Origin: Achromobacter sp. UMC71
Lineage (GTDB): Bacteria; Pseudomonadota; Gammaproteobacteria; Burkholderiales; Burkholderiaceae_B
DNA length: 56,485 bases
Assembly: GCF_014170305.1 (NCBI RefSeq)
Contig: NZ_LZZT01000009.1
Span: 1 to 56,485 of the forward strand
Reading direction: 5' to 3'
Shown: positions 1 through 8,621 of the stretch, one piece after another
Layout: every line of letters begins with the position of its first letter
Position numbering within the stretch: position 1 is the first letter of the stretch
Position numbers and translations under genes: made by a program
Notes under the pieces: model-generated
What the model saw: the letters and a program-made list of their open reading frames with translations, nothing else
Told to the model about the DNA's origin: nothing
Databases searched by the model: none

Positions 1-273
1 CGCCTGGCCCGTCCCCTGAACGTTGAATCCGCTAGCGCCACCGTTCCCCCCCGCTATCGCCCCCGCGGCCCCGTTGCCGGCACTACCTTGACTGCCAAAC
101 CTGTTCCCGCCATCGCCCGCGGGCGTGGCCCCATCATAGGACGCCCCTCCTGCGGACATCGGACCCGCTCCCAGCCCTCCCGCGCCGGCGGCGAAAGCGG
201 GATGGGCGCCAGAGGCCGTGATCGCAGCCAGCACCAGTGTCAACGGCAAGGGGGATGGACGCTTGGATGTCAT
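1..273 (-). CDS. N-terminus of a Gly-rich secreted, autotransporter-like protein (partial)
   Basis: An open frame runs from an ATG at 273 leftwards to the window edge without a stop, giving 91 codons. AGGAG lies seven bases upstream of the ATG, so this start is well supported. The first 30 or so residues form a signal peptide: basic residues near the N-terminus, a hydrophobic core rich in Leu, Val and Ala, and an Ala-x-Ala end. After it the protein is almost entirely Gly, Ala, Ser, Asn and Asp, the style of passenger domains of autotransporters and other Gly-rich surface proteins. The rest lies outside the window, so no barrel or anchor domain can be seen. Secretion is likely; the autotransporter label is inference. 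Confidence 0.6.
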   Translation of the reverse strand, partial: MTSKRPSPLPLTLVLAAITASGAHPAFAAGAGGLGAGPMSAGGASYDGATPAGDGGNRFGSQGSAGNGAAGAIAGGNGGASGFNVQGTGQA

Positions 274-665
274 CAACGTACTCCTGAATTCACTTGCGAA
301 TAGGGAGCCTCAGTAACGCCCGCGCGGAAAAGGTTCCGTTTGATGCCAGGGCAGCCGTGACCGCGGCATCGGTCGTTCACCGGCGATCAAAAACGGGGCC
401 GAAATAAAATCCATGCAGGAAGCATCCGCCCGACGAGCGTTCGATCCCACGAAGAAGATCACCGCCACACGCACGCGAAAGCCCGCGCTACCGTTTGCAG
501 AGTGCGGTCTCCGAAGCGCCCGGCCATCCGGCCCCTTAAATTCCGCCCAGTGGATTTAAGGGGAATTCCCCGATTCTCCCTCCCCGGCCCGGCCGATACC
601 ATTCGCCGCATTTCCGCCTGCCGGCGGACATAGACCAATATGTTGCGCGCCCGCGCGGAGACACC
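274..665. other. Non-coding region between divergent genes
   Basis: These 392 bases separate the leftward secreted protein from the rightward binding-protein gene and must hold both promoters. No convincing gene is present; the long antisense frames here are GC-driven shadows. The only clear structure is the pair of overlapping palindromes at 532-571, listed separately. Confidence 0.5.
532..571. promoter_or_regulatory. Two overlapping palindromes, possible operator
   Basis: The arms CCCCTTAAAT-TCC (532-543) and GGATTTAAGGGG (552-563) form a 12-bp inverted repeat with one bulged base and a short loop. Its right arm overlaps a second perfect 12-bp palindrome, GGGGAATTCCCC (560-571). No T-run follows, so it does not look like a terminator. 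The site lies about 95 bases before the binding-protein gene at 666 and could be a repressor or activator site. Confidence 0.35.
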
Positions 666-1682
666 ATGAAAGCACTGACTACCGTCGCGGCAGGGGCCGC
701 GCTCCTCTTCTCCTCTTGGGGCGCCAGCGCGGGCGTGACGTTCGAAAGCGTCAAGAACAAGGGCTTCGTCCAATGCGGGGTGTCCACGGGCGTAGCGGGG
801 TTTTCGGTCAATGACAGCAAGGGCGGCTGGATGGGGCTGGACGTGGACCTGTGCCGCGCGCTGGCCGTGACCATGTTCGGCGACGCTTCCAAAGCCAAGA
901 TCATGGCCGTCAGCGCCGTGCAGCGCTTTACCGCCTTGCAGTCGGGTGAAGTGGACGTCCTGCCGCGCAACACCACGCTGTCCCTGACACGCGACACGAC
1001 TCTGGGCCTGATCGGCGTGGGCGTGAACTACTACGACAGCCAGGGCATCATGGTGAACAAGTCGCTGAACGTGAAAAGCGCCAAGGAGCTGGACGGCGCC
1101 ACCGTCTGCGTGCAGCCCGGCACCACCACCGAACTGAACCTGTCGGACTGGTTCCGCTCGCAGAACATCGTGTTCAAGCCCGTGGTGGTGGAGCGCCTGG
1201 ACGAGATCATCCGCGCCTTCGCGGTGGGCCGCTGCGATGCCTTCACCGGCGACAAATCGCAGCTGGCTGCAGCCCGCACCAATCTGGCCAACCCTGAGCA
1301 GTACGACATCCTGCCCGAGAATTTCTCGAAGGAACCGCTGGGCCCGATGGTGCGCCAGGGCGACGAGCAATGGTTCAACGTGGTTCGCTGGACGATGTTC
1401 GCGATGCTGGAAGCCGAAGAATACGGCGTGACGTCCAAGAACGTGGACGAGATGCTGAAAAGCACCAATCCCAACGTGCAGCGCCTGTTGGGCGTGACGC
1501 CGGGCATGGGCAAGAACCTGGGCGTGGATGACAAGTGGGCCTATAACGTCATCAAGCAGATCGGCAATTACGGCGAGAGCTTCGAGAAGAACCTGGGCGA
1601 GACCAGCCCGCTGAAGCTGACCCGCGGGTTGAATGCGTCGTACCGCAATGGCGGGCTGATGTATGGGTGGCCGGTCCGGTAA
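666..1682 (+). CDS. Amino-acid ABC transporter periplasmic binding protein (AapJ/BztA-like)
   Basis: This 338-residue protein has a 22-residue signal peptide ending in Ala-Ser-Ala and a family 3 solute-binding domain. It resembles the general L-amino-acid binding proteins AapJ and BztA, including the opening segment with KGFVQCGVSTG and the LDVDLCRALA stretch. Such proteins capture polar amino acids in the periplasm and hand them to AapQMP-type membrane components. No permease or ATPase gene is next to it, and a strong terminator follows at once, so it is a single-gene unit. It may serve a transporter encoded elsewhere. GGAG lies before the ATG. The family assignment is confident; the substrate is not. 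Confidence 0.85.
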   Translation: MKALTTVAAGAALLFSSWGASAGVTFESVKNKGFVQCGVSTGVAGFSVNDSKGGWMGLDVDLCRALAVTMFGDASKAKIMAVSAVQRFTALQSGEVDVLPRNTTLSLTRDTTLGLIGVGVNYYDSQGIMVNKSLNVKSAKELDGATVCVQPGTTTELNLSDWFRSQNIVFKPVVVERLDEIIRAFAVGRCDAFTGDKSQLAAARTNLANPEQYDILPENFSKEPLGPMVRQGDEQWFNVVRWTMFAMLEAEEYGVTSKNVDEMLKSTNPNVQRLLGVTPGMGKNLGVDDKWAYNVIKQIGNYGESFEKNLGETSPLKLTRGLNASYRNGGLMYGWPVR

Positions 1683-1707
1683 GGGCATCCTCCACCCGAC
1701 CGACCAG

Positions 1708-1733
1708 CGAGCGCCCAGGGCGCTCGTTTTTTT
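1708..1733 (+). terminator. Intrinsic terminator after the binding-protein gene
   Basis: A perfect 8-bp stem (CGAGCGCC / GGCGCTCG) with a three-base loop is followed by seven T residues. It lies 25 bases after the stop codon at 1682. Confidence 0.9.
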
Positions 1734-1834
1734 GCTGGCCGGGTCGGTGACGCATGGCCTTGCGGGGCGCCATTACCGGATGTCACTTACGTAGTATCGT
1801 TGACGACCCCGGCCTTTCCCCTTCCCTCAGGTAC

Positions 1835-3976
1835 ATGACCTCTTCATCGATCTCCGTTCAATTCATCCCGACAGGTTTTGTTCCGACCGACGAACAGAGA
1901 AAGATCCAGGCGTCCCGGCACCGCATCAATCTGGTGCTGGCCAATGCGGGCGCGGCCAAGACCACGACGCTTGCGCTGCGCATCGGGGAAGCCATCAGCA
2001 AGGGCACGGCGCCGGAAGAGATCCTGGCGCTGACGTTCACCGACGAAGCCAGGCAAGTCCTGCAGGCACGCCTGACGGCAGTGGGCATCGCCTACAACAC
2101 GGCCAGGCGGGTCCGCGTGCAGACGGTCGAGGAGTTTGCGCGGCAGGTGCTGGCCGGGCTGGAAGATGCGGTGCCGAGCGCGCTGGCGTCGGTGCGGGAA
2201 CAGAAGGCTTTCGCGCTGGACGCGCTGGAAAACGTCGCCCCCAATCATCCGGACCGGGGCGATGTGCTGGATATCCGCACGCACAACACGGCGGTCAGCC
2301 AGTTTCTGGACAATCTGCTCAAACTGAAAGCCACCATGACCCTCATGCGTGGCGGCGAAGGCCTGGAGCCGGAATTGGCCGCGGAAGGCCTGGCCATTCC
2401 GGTGACCGATTATCTGTGGGCCATCGAGTATGAAAAGCAGCGCATCGACCTGTTCGGTTATGTCGAGGCGCGCGGTTTTTTTGACGCCACTTACGACCTG
2501 GCCTGCATGCTGCGCACGACGCCTGAAATACACGAAGCCCTGCCCGCGTACAAACTGGTGGTTTGCGACGAACTGCACGACGTCAACGAGGCGTCTTTCT
2601 GCATTATCGAAACCCTGTTGAATGTGCACCAGCCCTACTTTGTGGGCGTAGGGGATAAGGACCAGGTGATTTATTCGCACCTGGGCGCCGACGATGCCTT
2701 TCTGCAGTATCGAATTGCGGCCAGCTTTCCGGACTGCGCGACGTTTGCGCTGTCGATGACGTACCGCCATGGCCCGCACCTGGCCTATGCCATGGAAGCG
2801 TTCAAGCACAAGACGGTGGAGTCGAATCTGCCGCTGCGCACCGAGATTCACGAGGCTGCCTACGCCGATCAGCCCGGCGCTTGTGGCCGGCAGGTGGTCC
2901 AGGCCGTGCTTCAATGGCAGCAAGACGGCAAACCGCTGGACGCATGCTGCATTCTGTTCCGCGATCAGCATCAATCCATCGACATCGAAAACGCGCTCAT
3001 GCAGGCGCAGGTTCAATATCGCACGTTGACGATGCGCAGCTATCTGCTGCGCGACGAAATACTGTTCCTGCGCGGCATGCTGGCAATTGCGCTGGCCGAT
3101 TTTCATAATGTGGCCTCCCCGGACACCCGGGCTGCCATCGTGGAAGCGCTGGCGACGTTCGCCGAGGTGCCGCTGTCCCCGCAGGAACTCAGCGAAGCCA
3201 AGACGACCATCGCCCGGGACCCCGCCACGCTGGAGTATTTTTTTGAAGGCCAGATCAAGCGCGTGGGCAACCCTGCCGCCCGGGCGCGGATTGAACAGGC
3301 GGTGGCGTATCTGCGCGACCTGGAACCGGCCGCGCCCGCCCATGCCGCGTTGGCAACGGTCTGCGACTTCGTGGAAATGGAAAAGCTGGCGCAACGCCTG
3401 TATGTCCACCCCTACCAGGCCTCGGTCGTGACCAAGTGCGTGAACGGCTTTATCGCGACGGCGCGCAACCTGAACCAGAACCTGTCCGATTTTTCCGCAT
3501 GGATCGGAACCGCGGAGAAGGTCGCCGGCGCGCGGCCCGGCAAGGCTACGGTGTTGCTGGACTGCGTGGCCAACGTCAAGGGCAAGGAATTCGACCACGT
3601 GATCCTGCCTTTTCTGGACCAAGGCGAGTTTCCGAATCCGCTACGCACGCTGTCCGAAGAGGAAAACCTCTTTTATGTCGCCGCCACCCGGGCAAAATCG
3701 CGGCTGACGCTTGTGACGGCCGAAGACCCCGCACGGCGCAGCCCGTTCATCGCCAGGATGCAGCTGGCGGGCACGCTCAACCGCGCCAACAATGCCGTGC
3801 GCCGCAACGTCGGCGTGCCCACCGCAACCGCCGGCCGTCGCGATCTGAAGGTGGCCTATGCCAACAAGGACGCGGTGAAGTCGCTGGGCGCCCAGTGGGA
3901 CCGCACCCGCAAGGTCTGGTACGTCCCCGATCACCTGGATCTGGAGCCATTCAAGAGCTGGCTGGCCGAGCCGTGA
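1835..3976 (+). CDS. UvrD/Rep-type (SF1) helicase with C-terminal DUF5710 domain
   Basis: The 713-residue protein carries the motif set of superfamily 1A helicases: a Q-motif region near residue 20, a Walker A loop ANAGAAKT near 37-44, a DExx box DELHD near 245, a motif III-like GDKDQVIY, YRHG, the motif V region KGKEFDHVILP, and motif VI with YVAATRAKSRL near 615. The last 45 residues (LGAQWDRTRKVWYVP) match DUF5710, a small domain also found on primases and other DNA enzymes. It probably unwinds or translocates on DNA in repair or mobile-element contexts. The start at 1835 was chosen because the longer frame to 1754 adds 27 unlikely residues. The Walker A loop has Ala where the second Gly is usual. 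No nuclease domain was seen. Confidence 0.8.
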   Translation: MTSSSISVQFIPTGFVPTDEQRKIQASRHRINLVLANAGAAKTTTLALRIGEAISKGTAPEEILALTFTDEARQVLQARLTAVGIAYNTARRVRVQTVEEFARQVLAGLEDAVPSALASVREQKAFALDALENVAPNHPDRGDVLDIRTHNTAVSQFLDNLLKLKATMTLMRGGEGLEPELAAEGLAIPVTDYLWAIEYEKQRIDLFGYVEARGFFDATYDLACMLRTTPEIHEALPAYKLVVCDELHDVNEASFCIIETLLNVHQPYFVGVGDKDQVIYSHLGADDAFLQYRIAASFPDCATFALSMTYRHGPHLAYAMEAFKHKTVESNLPLRTEIHEAAYADQPGACGRQVVQAVLQWQQDGKPLDACCILFRDQHQSIDIENALMQAQVQYRTLTMRSYLLRDEILFLRGMLAIALADFHNVASPDTRAAIVEALATFAEVPLSPQELSEAKTTIARDPATLEYFFEGQIKRVGNPAARARIEQAVAYLRDLEPAAPAHAALATVCDFVEMEKLAQRLYVHPYQASVVTKCVNGFIATARNLNQNLSDFSAWIGTAEKVAGARPGKATVLLDCVANVKGKEFDHVILPFLDQGEFPNPLRTLSEEENLFYVAATRAKSRLTLVTAEDPARRSPFIARMQLAGTLNRANNAVRRNVGVPTATAGRRDLKVAYANKDAVKSLGAQWDRTRKVWYVPDHLDLEPFKSWLAEP

Positions 3977-4086
3977 TCCGTCCCCGGCATGGCTTTGCCG
4001 TTGGCCCGTTTATGATGTCGGGGTAGCGAGTCCGCCCAAATGCGGTACTCTCCCCACCCCGATCATTTCCCCGCAAGGAGCCAAAC

Positions 4087-4368
4087 ATGGCACAAGCCTC
4101 CGCCCGTCACATCCTGGTCTCGACCGAAGCCAAAGCGAACGAACTGAAGACCGCCATCGCCAACGGCGCTGATTTCGCTCAAGTGGCCAAGGAAAACTCC
4201 AGCTGCCCGTCCAGCCGCGACGGTGGCAACCTGGGCACGTTCGGCCCCGGCCAGATGGTCAAGGAATTCGACACCGTGGTGTTCAGCGCCCCGGTCGGTG
4301 AAGTCCAAGGCCCGGTGAAGACGCAGTTCGGCTATCACCTGGTTGAAGTGACCAGCCGCAAGGACTAA
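4087..4368 (+). CDS. ppiC: Small parvulin-type peptidyl-prolyl isomerase
   Basis: This 93-residue protein consists of a single rotamase (parvulin) domain with no signal peptide. It has the same length and layout as E. coli PpiC (Par10): ARHILV at the start, the segment SCPSSRDGGNLGTFGPGQMV in the middle and FGYHLVEV near the end. It catalyses cis-trans isomerisation of prolyl bonds in the cytoplasm. AAGGAG stands six bases before the ATG. It is followed by its own terminator and is probably a single-gene unit. Confidence 0.93.
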   Translation: MAQASARHILVSTEAKANELKTAIANGADFAQVAKENSSCPSSRDGGNLGTFGPGQMVKEFDTVVFSAPVGEVQGPVKTQFGYHLVEVTSRKD

Positions 4369-4390
4369 GTCCCCGCCGCTGCACGCAAGA

Positions 4391-4426
4391 AGGCCGCTGC
4401 CAGAAGACGCTGGCGGCGGCCTTTTT
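4391..4426 (+). terminator. Intrinsic terminator after ppiC
   Basis: The arms AGGCCGCTGCCAG and CTGGCGGCGGCCT form a 13-bp stem with one G-U pair and a six-base loop, followed by five T residues. Confidence 0.9.
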
Positions 4427-4495
4427 GTTGCCTGAACAGTCCAGAAAACGGGAAGCGACGGCCTGGCCACACGCCCCCCCGCCGGGGCCCTACCC

Positions 4496-5653
4496 CTAGA
4501 GCAGATACAACCTGAACGGATACGCGTAGTAGATCTGCTCGGTGCGATTCACCCTGCCTTCGAATTCCTTGTAGATCTGCCGCCGGGTCCGGTACAGCGC
4601 GTCGATCGGGGCCATGCCTTGCTTCAGGCCGCCAAAGAAGTAACGCAGCGTCAGCGTGGACGAATGGCCGGCTTCATTGCTGATGATGGGCGCCAGGTAA
4701 TGGCGCGCGCCGCTGCGGCGGGCCGCGTCGATGAACGCTTTGCTCAAGGCGAGCTGGCTGGCGTCCAGGTAGACCAGTTTGAAAGCAGCGCCGTGCAGGT
4801 CCTGGGGATACATGTCGTCTTCGCCCAGGCCGATGGCGTCGTTTTCGTCTTTTTCCGGCTTGCCCCAGGTGGGGCTGACGACGCCTTCGCCGCTGATCAG
4901 CAGGAAGTCATAGCGGCTGCGCGCGAACATGTCCGGGGTGGCGCTGCCGATGAGCTGGAACTTGGAGCCTGGGTAGAGTTTCTGCACTTCACCGGTGCCG
5001 TCGTCAGGGTCCGTTTCCAGGTCGCGCAGGATGAGGCCTTTGGACTGCGGGCCGAGACCGGTGGCCGGGGCGGCGACTTGAACCGCTGCCGATTGGCCTT
5101 GAACCGCCGGCGCGCCCCCGGCATCGGCGAAGCCGAAGGCGACCGGCTTCTGCACGAACAGCGGCACGCCATCCAAGGGCAACAGGTCCAGCGCAAAGTG
5201 CATGGACGTGGGTTCGATCTGGAAGATGACGCAGGGCGCTTTACGCAGACCCGGCAGCAGCGGGCCGAGCAGTTCGTGGGACAGGATCGCCATGCGGGCA
5301 TCGAAGCGCGCATCCAGCCGCCGGTTCTCTTCGAGCATGTCGTAGACGCGGCGGAATTCCTTGGACAGGATGGCGGCGGAACGCTCGGGGCTGACGGTTT
5401 GCGTGATGGTGTCGAAGGTAGATTGCAGCGTCAGGCGGTCGTCCTGCTGGTGCACCTGGATGCGCATGCAGCGTTCTGGCGAGGTCTGGGAGACGGTGTC
5501 AGCAACGGTCGTGGATTCGATGGCGGCGGCCGCCATGCCAGAGGCGATTGACGCGATGGCCAGCAGCGCAGCGCAAGTGATGCCGTGAGCGGCACGGCGA
5601 GCAAACGCGCGTGGAGGGAGCAGCCCGGAGTGCAAGGCAGCGGTGCGGGACAT
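4496..5653 (-). CDS. Secreted protein with a CHAT/caspase-like fold lacking the catalytic dyad
   Basis: The 385-residue protein opens with a long basic signal-peptide-like segment (hydrophobic core about residues 25-44). Its C-terminal half (about 205-365) follows the CHAT protease pattern: a Leu/Phe-rich strand YDFLLISGEG, then FKLVYLDAS, then a helix and strand ending in APIIS, and a final FFGGLKQGMAPIDAL. In active CHAT enzymes the first motif ends in His-Gly and the second carries the catalytic Cys. Here Glu256 replaces the His and Ser299 the Cys, so ordinary cysteine-protease activity is unlikely. The start at 5653 is preferred over 5695 because GAGAG precedes it and a signal peptide follows. 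It appears monocistronic. Function is unknown; the fold assignment is by pattern only. Confidence 0.5.
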   Translation of the reverse strand: MSRTAALHSGLLPPRAFARRAAHGITCAALLAIASIASGMAAAAIESTTVADTVSQTSPERCMRIQVHQQDDRLTLQSTFDTITQTVSPERSAAILSKEFRRVYDMLEENRRLDARFDARMAILSHELLGPLLPGLRKAPCVIFQIEPTSMHFALDLLPLDGVPLFVQKPVAFGFADAGGAPAVQGQSAAVQVAAPATGLGPQSKGLILRDLETDPDDGTGEVQKLYPGSKFQLIGSATPDMFARSRYDFLLISGEGVVSPTWGKPEKDENDAIGLGEDDMYPQDLHGAAFKLVYLDASQLALSKAFIDAARRSGARHYLAPIISNEAGHSSTLTLRYFFGGLKQGMAPIDALYRTRRQIYKEFEGRVNRTEQIYYAYPFRLYLL

Positions 5654-5761
5654 GTGAAACGTCTCTCGGAAACCAGACCCGCCAATGCTACGCACGATCC
5701 TTGTGAAGGTCTGTGAAGTTTGCCGCGGACTTTGTCTGGGACGCGAGGCGCCAAGCCGCGG

Positions 5762-6514
5762 CTACGCCCTCCCCGTCATCACCATATGCGCCAGCGCATC
5801 CGCATCCAGCCCCGCCACGTCCCGTTCAATGACCTTGACGCCGCTCTTCAGGATGGCGACGCGGTCGGCCAGCGCCACCACGTCCGCCATGTTGTGGCTG
5901 ATGAGGATGACGGTGCGGCCTTCTTCGCGCAGCTTGCGCACCAGGTTCAGGACCAGGGCGGTTTCCTTGACGCCGAGCGCGGCGGTGGGCTCGTCCATGA
6001 TGACGACACGGGCGTCCCAGCGCAGGGCGCGGGCGATGGCGACCGCCTGGCGTTGGCCGCCGGACATGCGTTCGACGGGCCGGTCCATGTCATCGATCGG
6101 CACCGACAGGCGTTGCAGGTAGCCGCGGGCCTGCTCGGCCATGCGGCGCTTGTCCAGCACGCGCAGCGGACCGATGCGGCGCACCAGTTCGGCGCCCATG
6201 AAGACGTTTTCCCAGATGGACAGGCGCGGGGCCAGGGCCAGGTCCTGGTAGATGGTGGCGATGCCCTGCACCAAGGCATCGTGGGGCGAGCGGAAGATGG
6301 CGCGCTTGCCCGCCAGGCTGAGTTCGCCGCCGCTGGGCTCCTGGGCGCCGGAGATGATGCGGATCAGGGTGGATTTGCCGGCGCCGTTGTCACCGCAGAT
6401 GGCCATGACGCGGCCCGCGGGCACGTCCAGGTCGACGCCCTTGAGCGCCTCGACGGCGCCATAGGATTTACGGACTTGGCGTAGCGACAGGGCAATGGTT
6501 GGGGCGGCGGTCAT
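5762..6514 (-). CDS. Sugar ABC transporter ATP-binding protein (CUT2 family, single ATPase domain)
   Basis: The 250-residue protein is a complete ABC ATPase with Walker A GDNGAGKST near residue 42, signature motif MSGGQRQAVAIARAL near 151, Walker B VVIMDEPTAAL near 170 and switch His in LISHN near 206. It powers import of a monosaccharide or similar solute. Unlike RbsA or XylG it has one ATPase domain rather than two, as in FrcA-type systems. It is the last gene of the leftward set kinase, permease, binding protein, ATPase, lying 39 bases downstream of the binding-protein gene. Confidence 0.9.
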   Translation of the reverse strand: MTAAPTIALSLRQVRKSYGAVEALKGVDLDVPAGRVMAICGDNGAGKSTLIRIISGAQEPSGGELSLAGKRAIFRSPHDALVQGIATIYQDLALAPRLSIWENVFMGAELVRRIGPLRVLDKRRMAEQARGYLQRLSVPIDDMDRPVERMSGGQRQAVAIARALRWDARVVIMDEPTAALGVKETALVLNLVRKLREEGRTVILISHNMADVVALADRVAILKSGVKVIERDVAGLDADALAHMVMTGRA

Positions 6515-6553
6515 GGTGATGGCGAAACGGCAATCAGGCAGCGGGTGTGGGGC

Positions 6554-7516
6554 CTACTTCGCAGGCGCGAGGAATTTCTGCACGTTGCCGGCATCGACCA
6601 GCACCGAATCCATGAACAGGTATGGCCCGGCGGCGATCTTGTCCTTGGGTTCCTTCTTGACGACGATACGGTCGATGGCGTCGATGGCGGTGGCGCCCAG
6701 TTGCTCGAAGGGAATCATCATCGTCGCGGTGATGAGGCTGTTGGGGTCGGCGATGCGGCGATAGGTCTCGGGGCCGCCGTCGACGGACACCAGGGTGATG
6801 TCGCCCTTCTTCATACCCTGGGCTTGCAGCAGGTCGTCGATGACATAGGCCTGGCCGTCGAACGAGGCCCACACGCCCTTGAACTGGCCCTGGTTGCGCA
6901 GGAACAGCGCCTGCATGCCGTTGCGCACGTCGTCGCGCCAGCTTTGCGTGCGCGCCATGCTGAATTTCGCCAGATCCTTGACGGCAGTGTTTTCCGACAG
7001 GACGGCATCGAGCATCTTGCCGCGGATGCGGGTGCCGGAATTGCCGTCGAAACGGGCGGACAGGATGTTGCCCTGGTAGCCCATCTTGCCCAGCAGGTAC
7101 AGCACCGACTGCGCGCCCGTGGCGTATTCGTTGACCTCGACGTCGACCAGCATGTGCGGGCTGGCGCCGGACATGACGCCGACAACGGGGATACCTTTGT
7201 CCTTGGCGGCCTGCAGCTGCGCGTCGGTTTCAACGGGCTTGCCCATGGCCACCACGATGGCGTCGACCTTCTTGTTCACCAGGGTGTCCAGCTGTTCAGC
7301 CAGCTTGGGCAGCGAACCCTCGGCGTTCAGCTGGGTGACGGTCCAGCCTTTGGCGCGGGCGGCTTCCGACGCGGCATTGGCGGCGCGGGCATGGGTTTCC
7401 GAGGACATCTGGAAGGCGATGACGCCGACCTCGAAAGCATGAGCGGCGCCCGCCGCGGCCAGCGCCTGAACGGCGAAGACGCCCGCCAGCAGCGTGCGCG
7501 TGAAGAATCGGTTCAT
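6554..7516 (-). CDS. Periplasmic sugar-binding protein (RbsB-like, family 4)
   Basis: This 320-residue protein has a signal peptide ending AAHA near residue 28 and a periplasmic-binding-protein family 4 body (about 30-315). Features include the VGVIAFQMSSETHARAAN start of the first lobe, the segment DTLVNKKVDAIVV, and VVGVMSG. It collects a sugar or polyol for the permease and ATPase encoded on either side. Only 15 bases separate it from the permease gene. The substrate cannot be read from the sequence; the neighbouring xylulokinase-like kinase suggests a pentose, pentitol or related compound. Confidence 0.9.
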   Translation of the reverse strand: MNRFFTRTLLAGVFAVQALAAAGAAHAFEVGVIAFQMSSETHARAANAASEAARAKGWTVTQLNAEGSLPKLAEQLDTLVNKKVDAIVVAMGKPVETDAQLQAAKDKGIPVVGVMSGASPHMLVDVEVNEYATGAQSVLYLLGKMGYQGNILSARFDGNSGTRIRGKMLDAVLSENTAVKDLAKFSMARTQSWRDDVRNGMQALFLRNQGQFKGVWASFDGQAYVIDDLLQAQGMKKGDITLVSVDGGPETYRRIADPNSLITATMMIPFEQLGATAIDAIDRIVVKKEPKDKIAAGPYLFMDSVLVDAGNVQKFLAPAK

Positions 7517-7531
7517 GGCGTTTCCCCTTGC

Positions 7532-8476
7532 TTATCCGAATTTGAAGGCCGCTTTCTTGAGCACGGCCGATGACACCGCGACGGACGCGATGATGATGAA
7601 ACCCAGGACGATGTCCTGCACGTAGTAGGCCGCGCCCATCAGCACCAGGCCGTTGCCCAGCACCTTGAGGATCAGCGCCGCGACCAGGGTGCCGGGAATG
7701 TTGGCGTGGCCCGGGTTGAACATGGTCATGCCCAGCAACACCGCGGCGATGGCGTACAGGAAGTAGTCGCCGGCCATGTTGGGCGCGGCCGACGACAGGC
7801 TGGACGTGAGCAGCACGGCGGCCAGGCCGGCGCACAGGCCGGACAGCGCCAGGCCGATGCCTTTCATGGCGTGGATGTTGATGCCGGCCAGGCGGGCGGA
7901 TTCGCCGGCCTCGCCGGTGGCGGTCATGCGGGCGCCGGTGCGGGTCCACTTGACCAGGAAGAAGGCGAACAGCACGGCGCCCAGCATCCACAGCACCAGC
8001 GCCGGAATGCCAAAGGGCTTGCCCCGCGCCAGATCGGTAAAGGTGGCGGGCCAGCGGCCCACGTAGGACACGCCATCGGTCAGCATGAAGGCGAAACCGC
8101 GCGCCATGGCGGCCATGCCCAGGGTGGCGATCAGGGACGGCACCCGCAGCCGCGTCACGGCCATGCCGTTGACCAGGCCGCACAGCAACCCGACGCCCAG
8201 GCCCGCGGCGATGGCCAGCACGACGGGCTGGCCGGTATGCACCAGGGCGCCCGTGACGACGGCGGCCAGGCTGGCGACGTCGGCAACGGACAGGTCCAGC
8301 TCGGCGGTGACCAGCGCCAGCGTGAAACCAATGGCGATGATTGCCAGGAAGCTGGTTTCCTTGGCGATGTTCAAAAGATTATTGGGTGCTGCGAAGTTCG
8401 GCGCAGCGATCGCAAAAAAGCCCACCAGGACCAACCCTGCGATGGCCGTACCGTACTTTTCCAGGATGCCGCGCAT
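7532..8476 (-). CDS. Sugar ABC transporter permease (RbsC-like)
   Basis: The 314-residue protein is an inner-membrane permease of the BPD_transp_2 family with eight to ten hydrophobic segments and the NPGHANIPGTLVAALIL region typical of RbsC-like proteins near the C-terminus. It forms the channel of the CUT2 importer together with the next two genes. A 145-base gap separates it from the upstream kinase gene. That gap contains TATACACT in a GC-rich setting, so a second promoter for the three transport genes is possible. Confidence 0.9.
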   Translation of the reverse strand: MRGILEKYGTAIAGLVLVGFFAIAAPNFAAPNNLLNIAKETSFLAIIAIGFTLALVTAELDLSVADVASLAAVVTGALVHTGQPVVLAIAAGLGVGLLCGLVNGMAVTRLRVPSLIATLGMAAMARGFAFMLTDGVSYVGRWPATFTDLARGKPFGIPALVLWMLGAVLFAFFLVKWTRTGARMTATGEAGESARLAGINIHAMKGIGLALSGLCAGLAAVLLTSSLSSAAPNMAGDYFLYAIAAVLLGMTMFNPGHANIPGTLVAALILKVLGNGLVLMGAAYYVQDIVLGFIIIASVAVSSAVLKKAAFKFG

Positions 8477-8621
8477 CGCCTCGCCCTTGCTGCATTTGAT
8501 GATGGCACAGCGCGCCTGCGCTCTGCCCCCGGCCGGGTCGTTGCCCAGGCCTGTGGCGTCGTAGTGTATACCCGGCGTAGCCGGCTGGGCGCGGGTTGGC
8601 GCGGCTTCGGGCCCTAGGGTT

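Noticed and set aside
4391..4426. Bidirectional terminator serving the CHAT-like gene as well
   Set aside because: On the minus strand the stem is not followed by a T-run, so it is assigned only to ppiC.
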